Part shown: piece after piece, positions 26,569-36,412 of the stretch
Numbering within the stretch: the first letter of the stretch is position 1
How the letters are laid out: each line of letters starts with the position of its first letter
From: SMWD01 sp002729875
GTDB taxonomy: Bacteria > Pseudomonadota > Gammaproteobacteria > Steroidobacterales > GCA-2729495
Assembly: GCA_036010905.1 (NCBI GenBank)
Contig: DASCMH010000065.1
Coordinates: forward strand, 1 to 64,000
Reading direction: 5' to 3'
DNA length: 64,000 bases
Translations under genes and position numbers: made by a program
The notes under the pieces: generated by a model
Seen by the model: the letters and a program-made list of their open reading frames with translations, nothing else
Database searches by the model: none
Told to the model about the DNA's origin: nothing

Positions 26569-27840
26569 ATGGCTGATTTTATCGTATTACGTTTTGCTGA
26601 TCTGCCGACCGAACCGGTCGAATGGATTAGCGTCGATCAATTCGGGGCTCAGCAAGGCCCGATTGAACACGGTGATCTGCAAGCCTTCGCTGCTGCCGCT
26701 ACGGGTAAACGGGTAATTGCACTTGTACCGGGCACTGATGTATTGCGCACTTCCCTTGATATACCCATACGTAATCATGCCAGGTTAATGCAGGCCATTC
26801 CGTTTGCCATGGAAGATCAGCTGGCGGATGGTATTGAGGAGTTGCATTTTGCCGTTGGCCGGCGTGATGACCAGCAGCGGACACCGGTTGCGGTTGTGCA
26901 GCACCTGAAAATGAAGGCCTGGCTGGAGCAAATCCGTTCCCTCGAACTCGATCTCAGCGGCGTATATGCCGATACCGACGCACTGGGTGATATGCCTAAT
27001 ACGACAATCCTGCTGGTTGAAGCGCGGCGAGCCATACTCCGTGATGCCGACGGTCAGACCGCTGCAACCGAGGTCGGTTCGATCGATACATTGCTTGACG
27101 TCTGGCTGGCCTCACACTTGCACACCGATGGCGATGAATTACCGCCACCGATCAACCTGTTTGTCTACCTGACCCCGGAATGCGAAACCATGCTGCAGCC
27201 CGTTATCGACCGCATACGCTCCAGGGTCGAGACTCTTGAGAGCAAGATCGTGCCGGACGGAGGACTGCCGCGCATGGCAACACATAGCATCGCTGCACCC
27301 GGCATCAATCTGTTGCAGGGTGCCTATGCTTCGCGTTCGACATTCGGTGTTTACTGGCCGCTATGGCGTGTAGCAGCCGCCCTGCTGGTCGGGCTGTCGA
27401 TAACTGTGCTCGGTACGAAAATACTTGAAATTTCAAATCTTAACAGGCAGGTGGCCGGACTGGATCAGGCTATCGAACAGGCCATACATTACGTTTTTCC
27501 GGAAGTTGGCGAGATCCGTGATGCCCGCGCTTTATTCGAAAGCAAACTGCGCTCACTGGGCAGAAAGAATCCCCAGGCAGCAGGCGGGGGATTTCTGGGA
27601 ACGCTGGATCATGTCGCCGGAGCGATTGGCAAACAGAACGGCACGCTGGCGACGATTGAATCGATTAATTACCGTTCCGGCATCATGGAACTAAGAGTTG
27701 TGGCACCAGATGTTGATTCACTTGATAAAATCCGTGAATCGATATCAAAAGAAAGTGGCTTGCAAGCCGAGATACAGTCGGCCAACCCGGATGGTGACCA
27801 AGTGCAAGGACGCCTGCAGATCAAACCTGCAGGCGCATAG
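26569..27840 (+). CDS. gspL: Type II secretion inner-membrane platform protein GspL
   Basis: Links the cytoplasmic ATPase GspE to the pseudopilins. The 423 residues give a cytoplasmic actin-like domain (about 1-250, with ALVPGTDVLRTSLDIP and AIPFAMEDQLADG), one membrane helix (about 263-283), then a periplasmic ferredoxin-like domain. Family identity is clear from pattern and position. Confidence 0.92.
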   Translation: MADFIVLRFADLPTEPVEWISVDQFGAQQGPIEHGDLQAFAAAATGKRVIALVPGTDVLRTSLDIPIRNHARLMQAIPFAMEDQLADGIEELHFAVGRRDDQQRTPVAVVQHLKMKAWLEQIRSLELDLSGVYADTDALGDMPNTTILLVEARRAILRDADGQTAATEVGSIDTLLDVWLASHLHTDGDELPPPINLFVYLTPECETMLQPVIDRIRSRVETLESKIVPDGGLPRMATHSIAAPGINLLQGAYASRSTFGVYWPLWRVAAALLVGLSITVLGTKILEISNLNRQVAGLDQAIEQAIHYVFPEVGEIRDARALFESKLRSLGRKNPQAAGGGFLGTLDHVAGAIGKQNGTLATIESINYRSGIMELRVVAPDVDSLDKIRESISKESGLQAEIQSANPDGDQVQGRLQIKPAGA

Positions 27841-27854
27841 TGCAAATAATAGCT

Positions 27855-28343
27855 ATGAAAGAATGGTTTCAGAAACTAAACCCGCGTGAACGTTTGCTGG
27901 TTAGCATTGCGGGCGTTGTTGCCGGTATTGCGGCGATCATGATTTTGGCCATACGGCCAATTGTTAACACCGCGAGCAAGGGCCAGGAACGTGTGGCCGA
28001 GCAGCATGAGTTATTGTCCGAGATTGAACGGGTAGCCGAAACAATTGGGCCGCAAGCCGGTGCCGGTTTACTCACTCCGGGTGTCGTCAATCAATCACTG
28101 GTGGTCATCGTCGATCGCACAACGCGCCAAAATGGTCTGGCTGCATATCTAAAACGCAATCAGCCTGACGGTAGTAACAGTATCCGCTTGCGCTTCGAGA
28201 ACGCTCCGTTTGATAACGTCATAGGATGGCTCGACGATCTCAATAACCGCTACGGGTTAACAACCATGGCGGCTAATATTGATACGGTCAGTTCCAAGGG
28301 ACGTGTCAACTGTAACCTGACCTTGTCGCGAAGCGGCGGCTAA
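27855..28343 (+). CDS. gspM: Type II secretion inner-membrane platform protein GspM
   Basis: Partner of GspL. About 162 residues with an N-terminal cytoplasmic segment (WFQKLNPRERLL), a membrane helix (about 14-34) and a small periplasmic alpha-beta domain. The ATG at 27855 is chosen; a GTG at 27840 overlaps the gspL stop and is a possible alternative. Confidence 0.9.
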   Translation: MKEWFQKLNPRERLLVSIAGVVAGIAAIMILAIRPIVNTASKGQERVAEQHELLSEIERVAETIGPQAGAGLLTPGVVNQSLVVIVDRTTRQNGLAAYLKRNQPDGSNSIRLRFENAPFDNVIGWLDDLNNRYGLTTMAANIDTVSSKGRVNCNLTLSRSGG

Positions 28344-28348
28344 CCACG

Positions 28349-29113
28349 ATGCGCCGCACTTACCTGCTGACCGGTGCCGGTATTGTCAGCTTCATCCTGT
28401 TCTTAATTATTTCCATACCTGCCAATACCATTGCCAGCCAGGTTAAACTTTTCGAACCCTGGAATGTGCAGATGGCTGGTGTCGATGGCACAGCCTGGAA
28501 CGGTCGCATACGGTCTTTAAGTTTCAACGGTTTTCAGTTGTTTGATACACACTGGGAACTGAATCCGGCGGCCCTGTTGCTGGGGCGATTGTCGGCTATA
28601 ATTTCGGCTCGCAGTGCGGTTGGCGAAATTTCATTTGCCGGCACCGTCAGCGTATTCGGCAGCATAGCAATACATGATCTGAAAGTTGCCGGTCCGGTTG
28701 CGCCAATTGCCGGGCTATTGAATCTGCCGGTAACTGCCGGGCGCTATCAGTTTCATGGGTCCGCATTAAATATAATCAATGCCTGGCCAACCAGTTTTGT
28801 TGGTACGGGTCAGGTCACCGATGTTCCGCTCAATTTCATGGACGACTCCAGCGGGCCAACCGGTAGCTACATGATTGTTTTCAATACTGAATCTGTGCCG
28901 GCTGATGGACGGTTAGTGGGCACACTGTCCGACCAGGACGGGCCGGTCGAAGTCGATGGCAATATCGAACTGACACCGCCGATGAATTACGCGCTAAAAA
29001 TAAAACTGAAAGCACAACCGGGGGCGCCGACCGAAATCACCCGGGCATTAAGTTTTGCCGGCCCCCCCGGTCCGGATGGACGCCACGAAATTTCATTCGC
29101 CGGTTCGTTGTAA
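28349..29113 (+). CDS. gspN: Type II secretion protein GspN
   Basis: A bitopic protein found in some type II systems; its exact role is uncertain. The 254 residues have an N-terminal helix (about 5-25) and a beta-rich periplasmic part: VDGTAWNGRIRSL, ISFAGTVSVFGS, and RALSFAGPPGPDGRHEISFAGSL at the end. It ends the visible gsp operon, and its last 21 bases overlap the convergent AddA-like gene. No gspC, D, E or F is in the window. Confidence 0.88.
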   Translation: MRRTYLLTGAGIVSFILFLIISIPANTIASQVKLFEPWNVQMAGVDGTAWNGRIRSLSFNGFQLFDTHWELNPAALLLGRLSAIISARSAVGEISFAGTVSVFGSIAIHDLKVAGPVAPIAGLLNLPVTAGRYQFHGSALNIINAWPTSFVGTGQVTDVPLNFMDDSSGPTGSYMIVFNTESVPADGRLVGTLSDQDGPVEVDGNIELTPPMNYALKIKLKAQPGAPTEITRALSFAGPPGPDGRHEISFAGSL

Positions 29114-32100
29114 TTCATCACAATCAACGATATGGAAAACCTGCAATAACGGGAAGTAAAGAGCCGTTTGTACCTCCCTGTCATCAGTTGCGCGCAATGC
29201 ATCTCTATAGCGGGTTAACTGCGGACGGTAACGCTTTGCTTCTGAAGCCAGAAAAACCTGCAAATTTCCGCCTTCGTGGCTACTGGTCTTGTAATCGATA
29301 ATCCAGCGTATGCCATCTGCACTCACAAAGGTCCGGTCGATCACTGATTTTTCGAAATCGTCTTCACAGACATCAGTAATCTGCATCTCAACCGCCGAAT
29401 TTTCATGCTGATCAGACAGGATCCAGCGACCTTTCTGGTCGTGCAGAGTTTGCTTTAATGCCTCGACCACCCGGTTCTCGGCTTGCTGCAACATACGTTT
29501 CTCAGTGCCGAGTTGTTTTAACTTGCGTCGTAAAGCGGGTCGCTGAGCATCGATTACAGCATCGTTGTAATGATCGACGCCCTGCATGGCAATTTGTTGC
29601 AACCAGAGATGCACAACCGTACCAACATGCCTGGCCCACAGCGATGCCCACTCAAATTCAACTTCGTCAATTTCAGGGGCGCTGAATTTCGCTAATTCCG
29701 GTTCGGCTACATGGCGCAGACGTCGTGTTTTAATCGTGAACCATTCAGGCTTTCGTTCCCATGTTCGGGACTTGTCAACGGGTTCGGGTAATGTTTTGCA
29801 CGCTTTCGCAACGAAATTTTTCGGTAATGCCGACCACAATTCCGCCAACAGGGTTGATTTGTCGGGATGTGCCAGGGACGCCATATCGTTACTATCACGT
29901 TGTAATTGTGCAAACAGGTGTAGCCGGCGCCTGGCCCTGGTCGTTGCAACATACAACAATCGCTTTAACTCATAAGCCTGCTGATTTTTTTCAAAACGCC
30001 ATAATAAATCGAACAAGGGCTCGGATTTTTCAGCAGCGGGCGTAATCGGCGCCACAACCAGCGACTCTTCCTGCTCGGCATGCGGTAACTCATGGAACAA
30101 CAGCACCGGTTTTTGGCTGGTTCGTGTCCTGTAACCAAGGCACGGCAGGATAACCGTGTCAAATTCAAGTCCCTTTGCCTTGTGCATGGTCATAACCTGC
30201 ACCTGCCCCTCACCGCTGCTGCGGGTGATGGGCAGTTCGGCGAGGCGCTGCATCAATTCTGCCCCATCGATGCAATCAGCGCCTTTCTCCAGGGTACCCA
30301 GGAGGGTGAGATAACGACCGACCAGTTCAAATTCTGTGCGGTCTTTCAGCGTCTGGGGGCCTTGCAAACGCACCCACGTCCCTTCGATAAGTTCCCGCAA
30401 CGCGATTGCTCCACGACGCTCAAGGGTTGCCGTCATGATGCGTCGAAAAGCCGCCAACCTGAACTGGCCATCTTTACTGAGACGCGCACAGATTACCGGG
30501 TCGTTGATGGATTGCCACAGGCTTGCCGTATGATCATGAGCCGCCAGGGCATGCAGATCCTCGAGCGTAAGCCCGGTCCAGGGCGCCCGCAGGCAGGCAA
30601 GCCATGCCAGCCGGTCACCCGGATGGGTCACAGCGCGGGTTAATGCCAGCAGGTCCTGTGCTACCTGCTGATCATCAAGATTTTCCAGGTCGGTTGCGGT
30701 GTAGTCGATATGCTTGTCACGTAATGCAGCGCAGACTTCCCGGGCATGACTGCGGCTGCGAACCAGGATAGCTATCGTATCGTGCGGATAATTATTCAGG
30801 GTTTGCGCTACCAGCACAGCTATTTTTTTGCCCTCTTCCTCGCGTTGCCGGTATGCAGCAGCGTGCCATTCAACGCCGGCACCCGGGGTATTTCCAAGCC
30901 AAGGGGTACTCGGCTCAAATTGAACCGCCCCGGTTGTTGCATCACTATCCTCACCCATGATCTGCCGGAACACCCGGTTGAACCAATCGACGATGGCCTG
31001 GTCGGAACGGAAATTGGTTGTCAGCGTTAAGGTCTCAGGTTTCAGGTCACCAATTCCATGTTGCTGGGTTTCGATAAACAGGCCGACTTCGGCTTCCCGA
31101 AAGCGGTAGATCGATTGCATCGGGTCACCTACGAGAAACAGACTCCGCCCGGTATCGCTCCCCCAACCCGCCGTCAATTGTCTGATCAGGTTGTATTGCG
31201 AACGTGATGTATCCTGGAACTCATCTACCAGGATATGCTGAATCTGGTAATCAAGCGCCAGACCCAGTTCCGTTACGTCATCATCCGAACCGAGCGAGTG
31301 CAGTGCTTCCTGGGCAATTTCCGTGTAGTCGGTCTGTCCGTGTTCAGCGAACATCTGTTTCAGAATCGCGACCATGGCGGGTAGTACCGGGAACAATGCA
31401 GCCAAAACATGCCATTGAGCGTCGCTGTAGTACGGATCGGGCAAAGCCTGCAGGTTCGCAAGTGCCGCTTCGAAGTGCGGGTAAGCCGACAATCTCTTCA
31501 GCACATTCTGTGCATGTTGTTTTTCGGCCTTGCGCGCCGGTGGGAAACCGGAATTTTTATTCACCGCCTTACGCCAGCAGCCATCTTTGGTCAGTAACGT
31601 GTTGGTCAGGGCGCGCCACAAAGACAGGTTTTCAATGTTCAGGTCAGGTAATGCCGGTTGTTCCGCCCATGCTATCACCGGCGCATCAGGCTTGAAATCC
31701 TTGATACCTTGCGCTGCATCCTGCAGCAGGATGACAATTTCGTCTGTGAGTTTATGTGGAATTTTGTCCGCAACGATACGCAGCTGGCTTTCTATGAGTT
31801 TGCCGAGCGTTGCTTCAAGCCATGTCCTGAGTGCGGCAGGGTCATCAATTTGTCCGCTGCCAATTTTGCGCAACCACTGGTCTCGTCGTTGCAACATCAT
31901 CATCAGCAGTGTTTCGAGTCGGTCGGTAATATTATCGCAGTGAGCCAGCAGCAACCTGACGGCATCACCAAGCTCACCATCATCCTTACCGAAAGCAATG
32001 GTTCGTCGCGCCACCTCGCGGAACAGCGGGCCGGTATCCTCAAGCAGCGAATTAGCGGACGTAAGGCCGGTGCTAAGCGGCGCACGCCGGGCGATGCGTG

Positions 32101-32482
32101 AGTTAAGCGAATCGATCGTCCCGATGCGTAGTCGCGACGGGTGCCCGGCAAGCCCCCAGTTTTGTTGCGCGTCATTCGCGATAACCGCACAGGCAAGCCG
32201 ATAGCTGAGTTGCAAATGTTCGGCTTCAGGTTCGATTTGATTACGAGCAGCCTGCAACGCAGATTCCACACGCAGGCGCATTTCTGATGCAGCTTTGCGC
32301 GTGAACGTAATGGCGAGTACCTGTTCCGGTTCGCTGACGATTGCAAGCAAGCGCAGATAGCGCTGAATCAATAGTTCAGTTTTTCCCGAGCCCGCCGGTG
32401 CCTGGACAATGAATGAATGCAATGGATCCAACGCACGCTCGCGAACCTTTACATCAATCGGCCTGACCTGAGGCATCGACAT
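29093..32482 (-). CDS. UvrD-type helicase/nuclease, AddA-like (exonuclease V beta-like)
   Basis: An ATP-driven helicase with a fused nuclease for double-strand break processing. The 1129 residues show superfamily I motifs: Walker A APAGSGKTE with K34, VDEFQDTSRSQ, GDPMQSIYRFREAE, MTMHKAKGLEFD and YVATTRARRRLHL. The C-terminal PD-(D/E)XK part (about 900-1110) carries DGIRWIIDYKTSS. Its start directly meets the stop of the AddB-like gene, so the two are expressed together. No recBCD genes are in the window. Confidence 0.93.
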   Translation of the reverse strand: MSMPQVRPIDVKVRERALDPLHSFIVQAPAGSGKTELLIQRYLRLLAIVSEPEQVLAITFTRKAASEMRLRVESALQAARNQIEPEAEHLQLSYRLACAVIANDAQQNWGLAGHPSRLRIGTIDSLNSRIARRAPLSTGLTSANSLLEDTGPLFREVARRTIAFGKDDGELGDAVRLLLAHCDNITDRLETLLMMMLQRRDQWLRKIGSGQIDDPAALRTWLEATLGKLIESQLRIVADKIPHKLTDEIVILLQDAAQGIKDFKPDAPVIAWAEQPALPDLNIENLSLWRALTNTLLTKDGCWRKAVNKNSGFPPARKAEKQHAQNVLKRLSAYPHFEAALANLQALPDPYYSDAQWHVLAALFPVLPAMVAILKQMFAEHGQTDYTEIAQEALHSLGSDDDVTELGLALDYQIQHILVDEFQDTSRSQYNLIRQLTAGWGSDTGRSLFLVGDPMQSIYRFREAEVGLFIETQQHGIGDLKPETLTLTTNFRSDQAIVDWFNRVFRQIMGEDSDATTGAVQFEPSTPWLGNTPGAGVEWHAAAYRQREEEGKKIAVLVAQTLNNYPHDTIAILVRSRSHAREVCAALRDKHIDYTATDLENLDDQQVAQDLLALTRAVTHPGDRLAWLACLRAPWTGLTLEDLHALAAHDHTASLWQSINDPVICARLSKDGQFRLAAFRRIMTATLERRGAIALRELIEGTWVRLQGPQTLKDRTEFELVGRYLTLLGTLEKGADCIDGAELMQRLAELPITRSSGEGQVQVMTMHKAKGLEFDTVILPCLGYRTRTSQKPVLLFHELPHAEQEESLVVAPITPAAEKSEPLFDLLWRFEKNQQAYELKRLLYVATTRARRRLHLFAQLQRDSNDMASLAHPDKSTLLAELWSALPKNFVAKACKTLPEPVDKSRTWERKPEWFTIKTRRLRHVAEPELAKFSAPEIDEVEFEWASLWARHVGTVVHLWLQQIAMQGVDHYNDAVIDAQRPALRRKLKQLGTEKRMLQQAENRVVEALKQTLHDQKGRWILSDQHENSAVEMQITDVCEDDFEKSVIDRTFVSADGIRWIIDYKTSSHEGGNLQVFLASEAKRYRPQLTRYRDALRATDDREVQTALYFPLLQVFHIVDCDELQRTGE

Positions 32483-35130
32483 CAGCTTTCACCCCGGCAT
32501 GGTGAATGCACCCGCGTCAGCATTGCGAATTCTCCGCCGGCATCAGCATCATTTTGTGCATCGATGCGTAAATCTCCGCCGATGAATTCGTCGACCAGTA
32601 ACTCCAGCCCGGTGCGCCATTGTTCGACTACTACGCTCCAGTTCGCGCCGGCAAATTTTTCGGGCGTAATCATGCCGCTGATGTCGATATCGCCAACTCC
32701 GCTTAAAGTGACTTTGTCGCCAATTTTCATCAACGCAATGGCATCGGCATCTCCGGTTACGGCATACAAGGGTAATTGCGGCTCAGCCAGACGTTCGCCA
32801 CGCCACTTGTCGATGCTGAATGCTTTACCGGTTTTATAGTCAATGATCAGTTTTTGCCCGGACTCCAGTTTATCGATACGGTCAACACGCAGATTCAACT
32901 GCAGCGCACCTATGTGTGCCGTGTGTCCGGCTTCAAGTTCTGTAACGATGATTGGCGGGCGTCGTTGGTCGTTCTCTATAACGTCGCCAAGCAACCGCAA
33001 CAACCGTTTATGTTCATTGTTTCGCAGTGCCTCAGATAAAGGGTGCGCAGGCGGTATCAGCTTGTTGATGGTCTTGTTCGCAGCGGCATCAATTGCTGCG
33101 CAGATTTCGGTTGCAGCGGTTTGTTGCGAGCCGTTTAATGCGTTCAGACGCCGATACAAATCTTCCAGTGCATCGTGAATGATGTTGCCCCGCCAGGCTG
33201 CATCGATTCCAAATGGTGGTACCCGCAGCTGTTTCGCGCCAAGCCTGATCTCGAAAAATGCCCGCGCCGGGCAATGAGACTGCAGGCGCAAAACCCGGGC
33301 TCCGCCACGAATGGCAGCGGGATCAAAAACCGGCGGCACCGGATCCTGCTCCAGTATGTCGATACGAGCATTACTCGCCTGCACAGTATCCTGGACGGTA
33401 TCGGCCACCGGCTGCTCAAGCAGGTCCGGAATGGACTCCAGAGCCGGGCTGGGAACCTGTAAAGTGCCCGCCACCTGGCTGGCCCAACTGGCAACCGGAT
33501 TTGCAGCAACCCGCATAGCCCGGTCGAGATATTTTTTGGCCAGTTGTTGATACAGCGACGGATTTACTTCCGGTATGCCACGCTCACGCTGCAGGTGAAG
33601 CGGAACCAGCGGATTGACACGCGGTGTAGGCGGCCAGGCGTCACTGCTCAGACCGGCACACCACAGACCATCAAATCGATAACTTGCGACATCCACCAGT
33701 GACAGGATTTGGACGGCAAAAGCACCACCGCCTCCCCTTACCGCCTGATCCCGGGCCAGGCTGGTCAGCAGGCTGACGGCGTGATCGAAATCCAGCTTGT
33801 CGACAAAACCATCCAGGCCGGCAAATTGTTCGAGCAGTGCCTGCCACGCCTTGATGGTTTGCTGCTCGTCGTGTGCCAGTGCCCGACCCTTGCCCCAGCC
33901 GATGGCGCGCAAATACCGATCAATCATGCCGACCCAGTCACCGGGTTGTTTGCGTTCCCGGCTGGCATCGGCCTGCGCAAACAGGTCGAGGCCGGTATGA
34001 AGAATCGCCATCATCTGTGGCAGTTCTTCATCACGACCTGCCAGTTGCGTTGCAAGCAGTGTCTGCACATCGATCTGGTGAAATTTCTGTTCCCGGCACC
34101 ATATATCCAATGCCGCCCGGGAACCGGCCTCCGTATCGGCACCACGCAAATAGGGTGAGCGTAATAACTGGCCAAAATCCCGGTAGTCAAGTTTGCCCTG
34201 CGGGATTCTTAAGGTGAGCAATGCGGTATGTACCAGGCCGGTATCGGCCAACTGTTCGGCACCGGTCGAACTGACTGCCTTTTGTCCCAAAGCATCGAAA
34301 CGCCAGTCAGGTGCGACAGTATCGAGTAGCTGCCTGCGCAAATCAGTGCCCTGCCCGGTTATTTTCGGCACTGCAATACCCAGCAATGCTCGCGGGTTGC
34401 TTTCCCGCATGCTGCGCACCCAGCTTGCGATCCGCTGTCGCTCATCATCAGGGTCAGCACAGCCAACCCGAACCATGCTGGCGGGTTTTTCAGTTTCAGC
34501 GGCCAGTCCCCAGCCGGCGAATTTACCCAGACGCTCGAGTGCGGCTGCCATTCTTTGCAGTTGAGGCGTTAGCGTATGAAAACCGAGAAAACGAACCGGG
34601 CCGGGTACCCGGACCACACCGGTCGTTAAATCATCGTGCCCCAATTTTGCAACCGACCACGGGTCAATCCAGCCCCGTTCACTGAGGTAAGACTGATACC
34701 TGATCGCCCAATCGGCGAACCGGTGTTCATCGTTGCTGACAGCAGCAGCGCCGAGTTCCCGGGTTGCGATCTGCCACTCCCGGCACAGTTGCCAACCCTG
34801 CATGAGTAACCGGGCGGTGCTTCCAGGGCTCTCCGGCACCAGTCGTTGCGGCGTGTCCCGCAACAGGTACTCACCGGCTAATCCGGCTTGTCGCGTTGAC
34901 AACAGTTGCAGCCGGCCGGCCAAACCACCTGACATTAACGACTGTTCCCAGAGCCGTTCGTACCAGGCCGGCAGGGAAAGAATATCGGGCGTGGGCCAGG
35001 CCTGTTCACCCGCCAGCCTGGCCGCTTCATTGCAACGCCACGTCCAGTGCTGCGCCAGTCCTGAAGTTGCTGTTACAACGCTTCCGCCGTGCCTTAGTTC
35101 GGGGAATATTGAAAATATATTATTGTTAAT
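32482..35130 (-). CDS. AddB-like PD-(D/E)XK repair protein with non-standard start
   Basis: Partner of the AddA-like helicase, of the 'probable DNA repair protein' family that pairs with UvrD-type helicases. The C-terminal nuclease has WRGNIIHDALEDLY, RVDRID, KLIIDYKTG and AEPQLPLYAV. The first ATG is at 34935, giving 817 residues, but the frame stays open 65 codons further and encodes family-like sequence (AWPTPDILSLPAWYERLW). A TAA blocks it at 35137-35139. No ATG, GTG or TTG lies in that stretch; ATT (35130) or CTG (35136) are candidates. The end given is a guess; the four-cysteine Fe-S set of AddB is not seen. Confidence 0.85.
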   Translation of the reverse strand: MNNNIFSIFPELRHGGSVVTATSGLAQHWTWRCNEAARLAGEQAWPTPDILSLPAWYERLWEQSLMSGGLAGRLQLLSTRQAGLAGEYLLRDTPQRLVPESPGSTARLLMQGWQLCREWQIATRELGAAAVSNDEHRFADWAIRYQSYLSERGWIDPWSVAKLGHDDLTTGVVRVPGPVRFLGFHTLTPQLQRMAAALERLGKFAGWGLAAETEKPASMVRVGCADPDDERQRIASWVRSMRESNPRALLGIAVPKITGQGTDLRRQLLDTVAPDWRFDALGQKAVSSTGAEQLADTGLVHTALLTLRIPQGKLDYRDFGQLLRSPYLRGADTEAGSRAALDIWCREQKFHQIDVQTLLATQLAGRDEELPQMMAILHTGLDLFAQADASRERKQPGDWVGMIDRYLRAIGWGKGRALAHDEQQTIKAWQALLEQFAGLDGFVDKLDFDHAVSLLTSLARDQAVRGGGGAFAVQILSLVDVASYRFDGLWCAGLSSDAWPPTPRVNPLVPLHLQRERGIPEVNPSLYQQLAKKYLDRAMRVAANPVASWASQVAGTLQVPSPALESIPDLLEQPVADTVQDTVQASNARIDILEQDPVPPVFDPAAIRGGARVLRLQSHCPARAFFEIRLGAKQLRVPPFGIDAAWRGNIIHDALEDLYRRLNALNGSQQTAATEICAAIDAAANKTINKLIPPAHPLSEALRNNEHKRLLRLLGDVIENDQRRPPIIVTELEAGHTAHIGALQLNLRVDRIDKLESGQKLIIDYKTGKAFSIDKWRGERLAEPQLPLYAVTGDADAIALMKIGDKVTLSGVGDIDISGMITPEKFAGANWSVVVEQWRTGLELLVDEFIGGDLRIDAQNDADAGGEFAMLTRVHSPCRGES

Positions 35131-35170
35131 ATTCAGTTAGATACATTACCATTATAAAGAATTTTCAAGT

Positions 35171-36391
35171 TCATTGCTCGGCGTAAGCCTGCAGAACTTC
35201 ATCGATTTTGTTGAAGACGGCGGTGATTGTCGTCACATCCGGCAATAATGTAATGCGGAAATAGTTGCTGTAATTAACATTGAAGCTGACGCCGGGTGCG
35301 ACAAGCACATGCTTTTGCTCGAGCAGATCCAGGGCAAACAGATTATCGTCAAAATCAGGTAGCACCCCGGGATCAACACCCACGAACGCATACATCGAGC
35401 CATTCGGTTTTACCATTTGCAGAAAACGGCTGGCTGCAACATTCTCGATAACGGCCCGGCGGGTTTCATACAGCCTGCCGCCCGGCCTGACCAGTTCGTG
35501 AATACTCTGATAACCGCCCAATGCTGTCTGCACCGCCCATTGAGCGGGAACATTGCTGCACAAACGCAATGAGGCCAGCAGTTCAAGAGCATTCAGATAA
35601 TCCTGAGCATGATCAATGTTACCACTGACAATAGCCCAGCCGACCCGGTAACCACAGGCCCGATAAACTTTTGACAGACCACTGAAGGTCACGCAGACCC
35701 CATCATCGACAAGCGTTGCCAGCGGTACGAATGTTGCATCGTCGTAGATCATGTCGTCATAGATTTCATCGCTGAAAAGGACCAGATCATGTTGTTCGGC
35801 AAGCCGCACGATTGCTTCAAGTGTTGCTTGCGAATAAACGGCACCGGTTGGGTTATTTGGATTAATGACGACAATCGCCCGCGTCCTGGCGTTGATCAGA
35901 CTGGCCAGTGCTTCCAGATCCGGCTCATGTCCGGTCTCTGGCGGACACGGGTAATGCACCGGTTTGCCCTGGTTTAGCGTCACACCAGCGGTCCACAACG
36001 GGTAATCAGGGCTTGGTACAAGCACCTCGTCACCAGAATTCAACAGACCACGCAGGGTAATGTCGATGAGTTCACTGACGCCATTACCGATGAAGACGTG
36101 CTCCACGTTGACACCGGGAATGCCCCGGTCCTGCTGTTGCATGACGACGGCTTCGCGGGCCGGGAAAATACCTTTCTGGTGACAGTACCCTTCGCTGTTC
36201 TGCAGATTCTCAATCATCGCCAGGCGCATGGTTTCAGGTGTGCGAAAACCGAAAGCACCCGGATTACCGATATTCAACGAGACTATTTCATAGCCCCGGC
36301 GCTCCAATTCAAGCGCACGATTGGCGAGCTTGCCGCGAATCTCGTAACGAACGTCACTCAGAGCCGTGCTGGTTTGAACCGGAGTCGTCAT
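35171..36391 (-). CDS. alaA: Class I aminotransferase, AlaA-like (glutamate-pyruvate)
   Basis: A PLP enzyme interconverting alanine and pyruvate with glutamate. The 406 residues begin with a family N-terminus (SDVRYEIRGKLANRALELERRG), then NIGNPGAFGF, NPNNPTGAVY, and the PLP lysine in FSGLSKVYRACGYRVGW. It lies 21 bases downstream of the MFS gene and 41 bases upstream of the AddB-like gene in the same direction. Confidence 0.9.
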   Translation of the reverse strand: MTTPVQTSTALSDVRYEIRGKLANRALELERRGYEIVSLNIGNPGAFGFRTPETMRLAMIENLQNSEGYCHQKGIFPAREAVVMQQQDRGIPGVNVEHVFIGNGVSELIDITLRGLLNSGDEVLVPSPDYPLWTAGVTLNQGKPVHYPCPPETGHEPDLEALASLINARTRAIVVINPNNPTGAVYSQATLEAIVRLAEQHDLVLFSDEIYDDMIYDDATFVPLATLVDDGVCVTFSGLSKVYRACGYRVGWAIVSGNIDHAQDYLNALELLASLRLCSNVPAQWAVQTALGGYQSIHELVRPGGRLYETRRAVIENVAASRFLQMVKPNGSMYAFVGVDPGVLPDFDDNLFALDLLEQKHVLVAPGVSFNVNYSNYFRITLLPDVTTITAVFNKIDEVLQAYAEQ

Positions 36392-36412
36392 GATTACCTC
36401 AGCTACCTGGCA

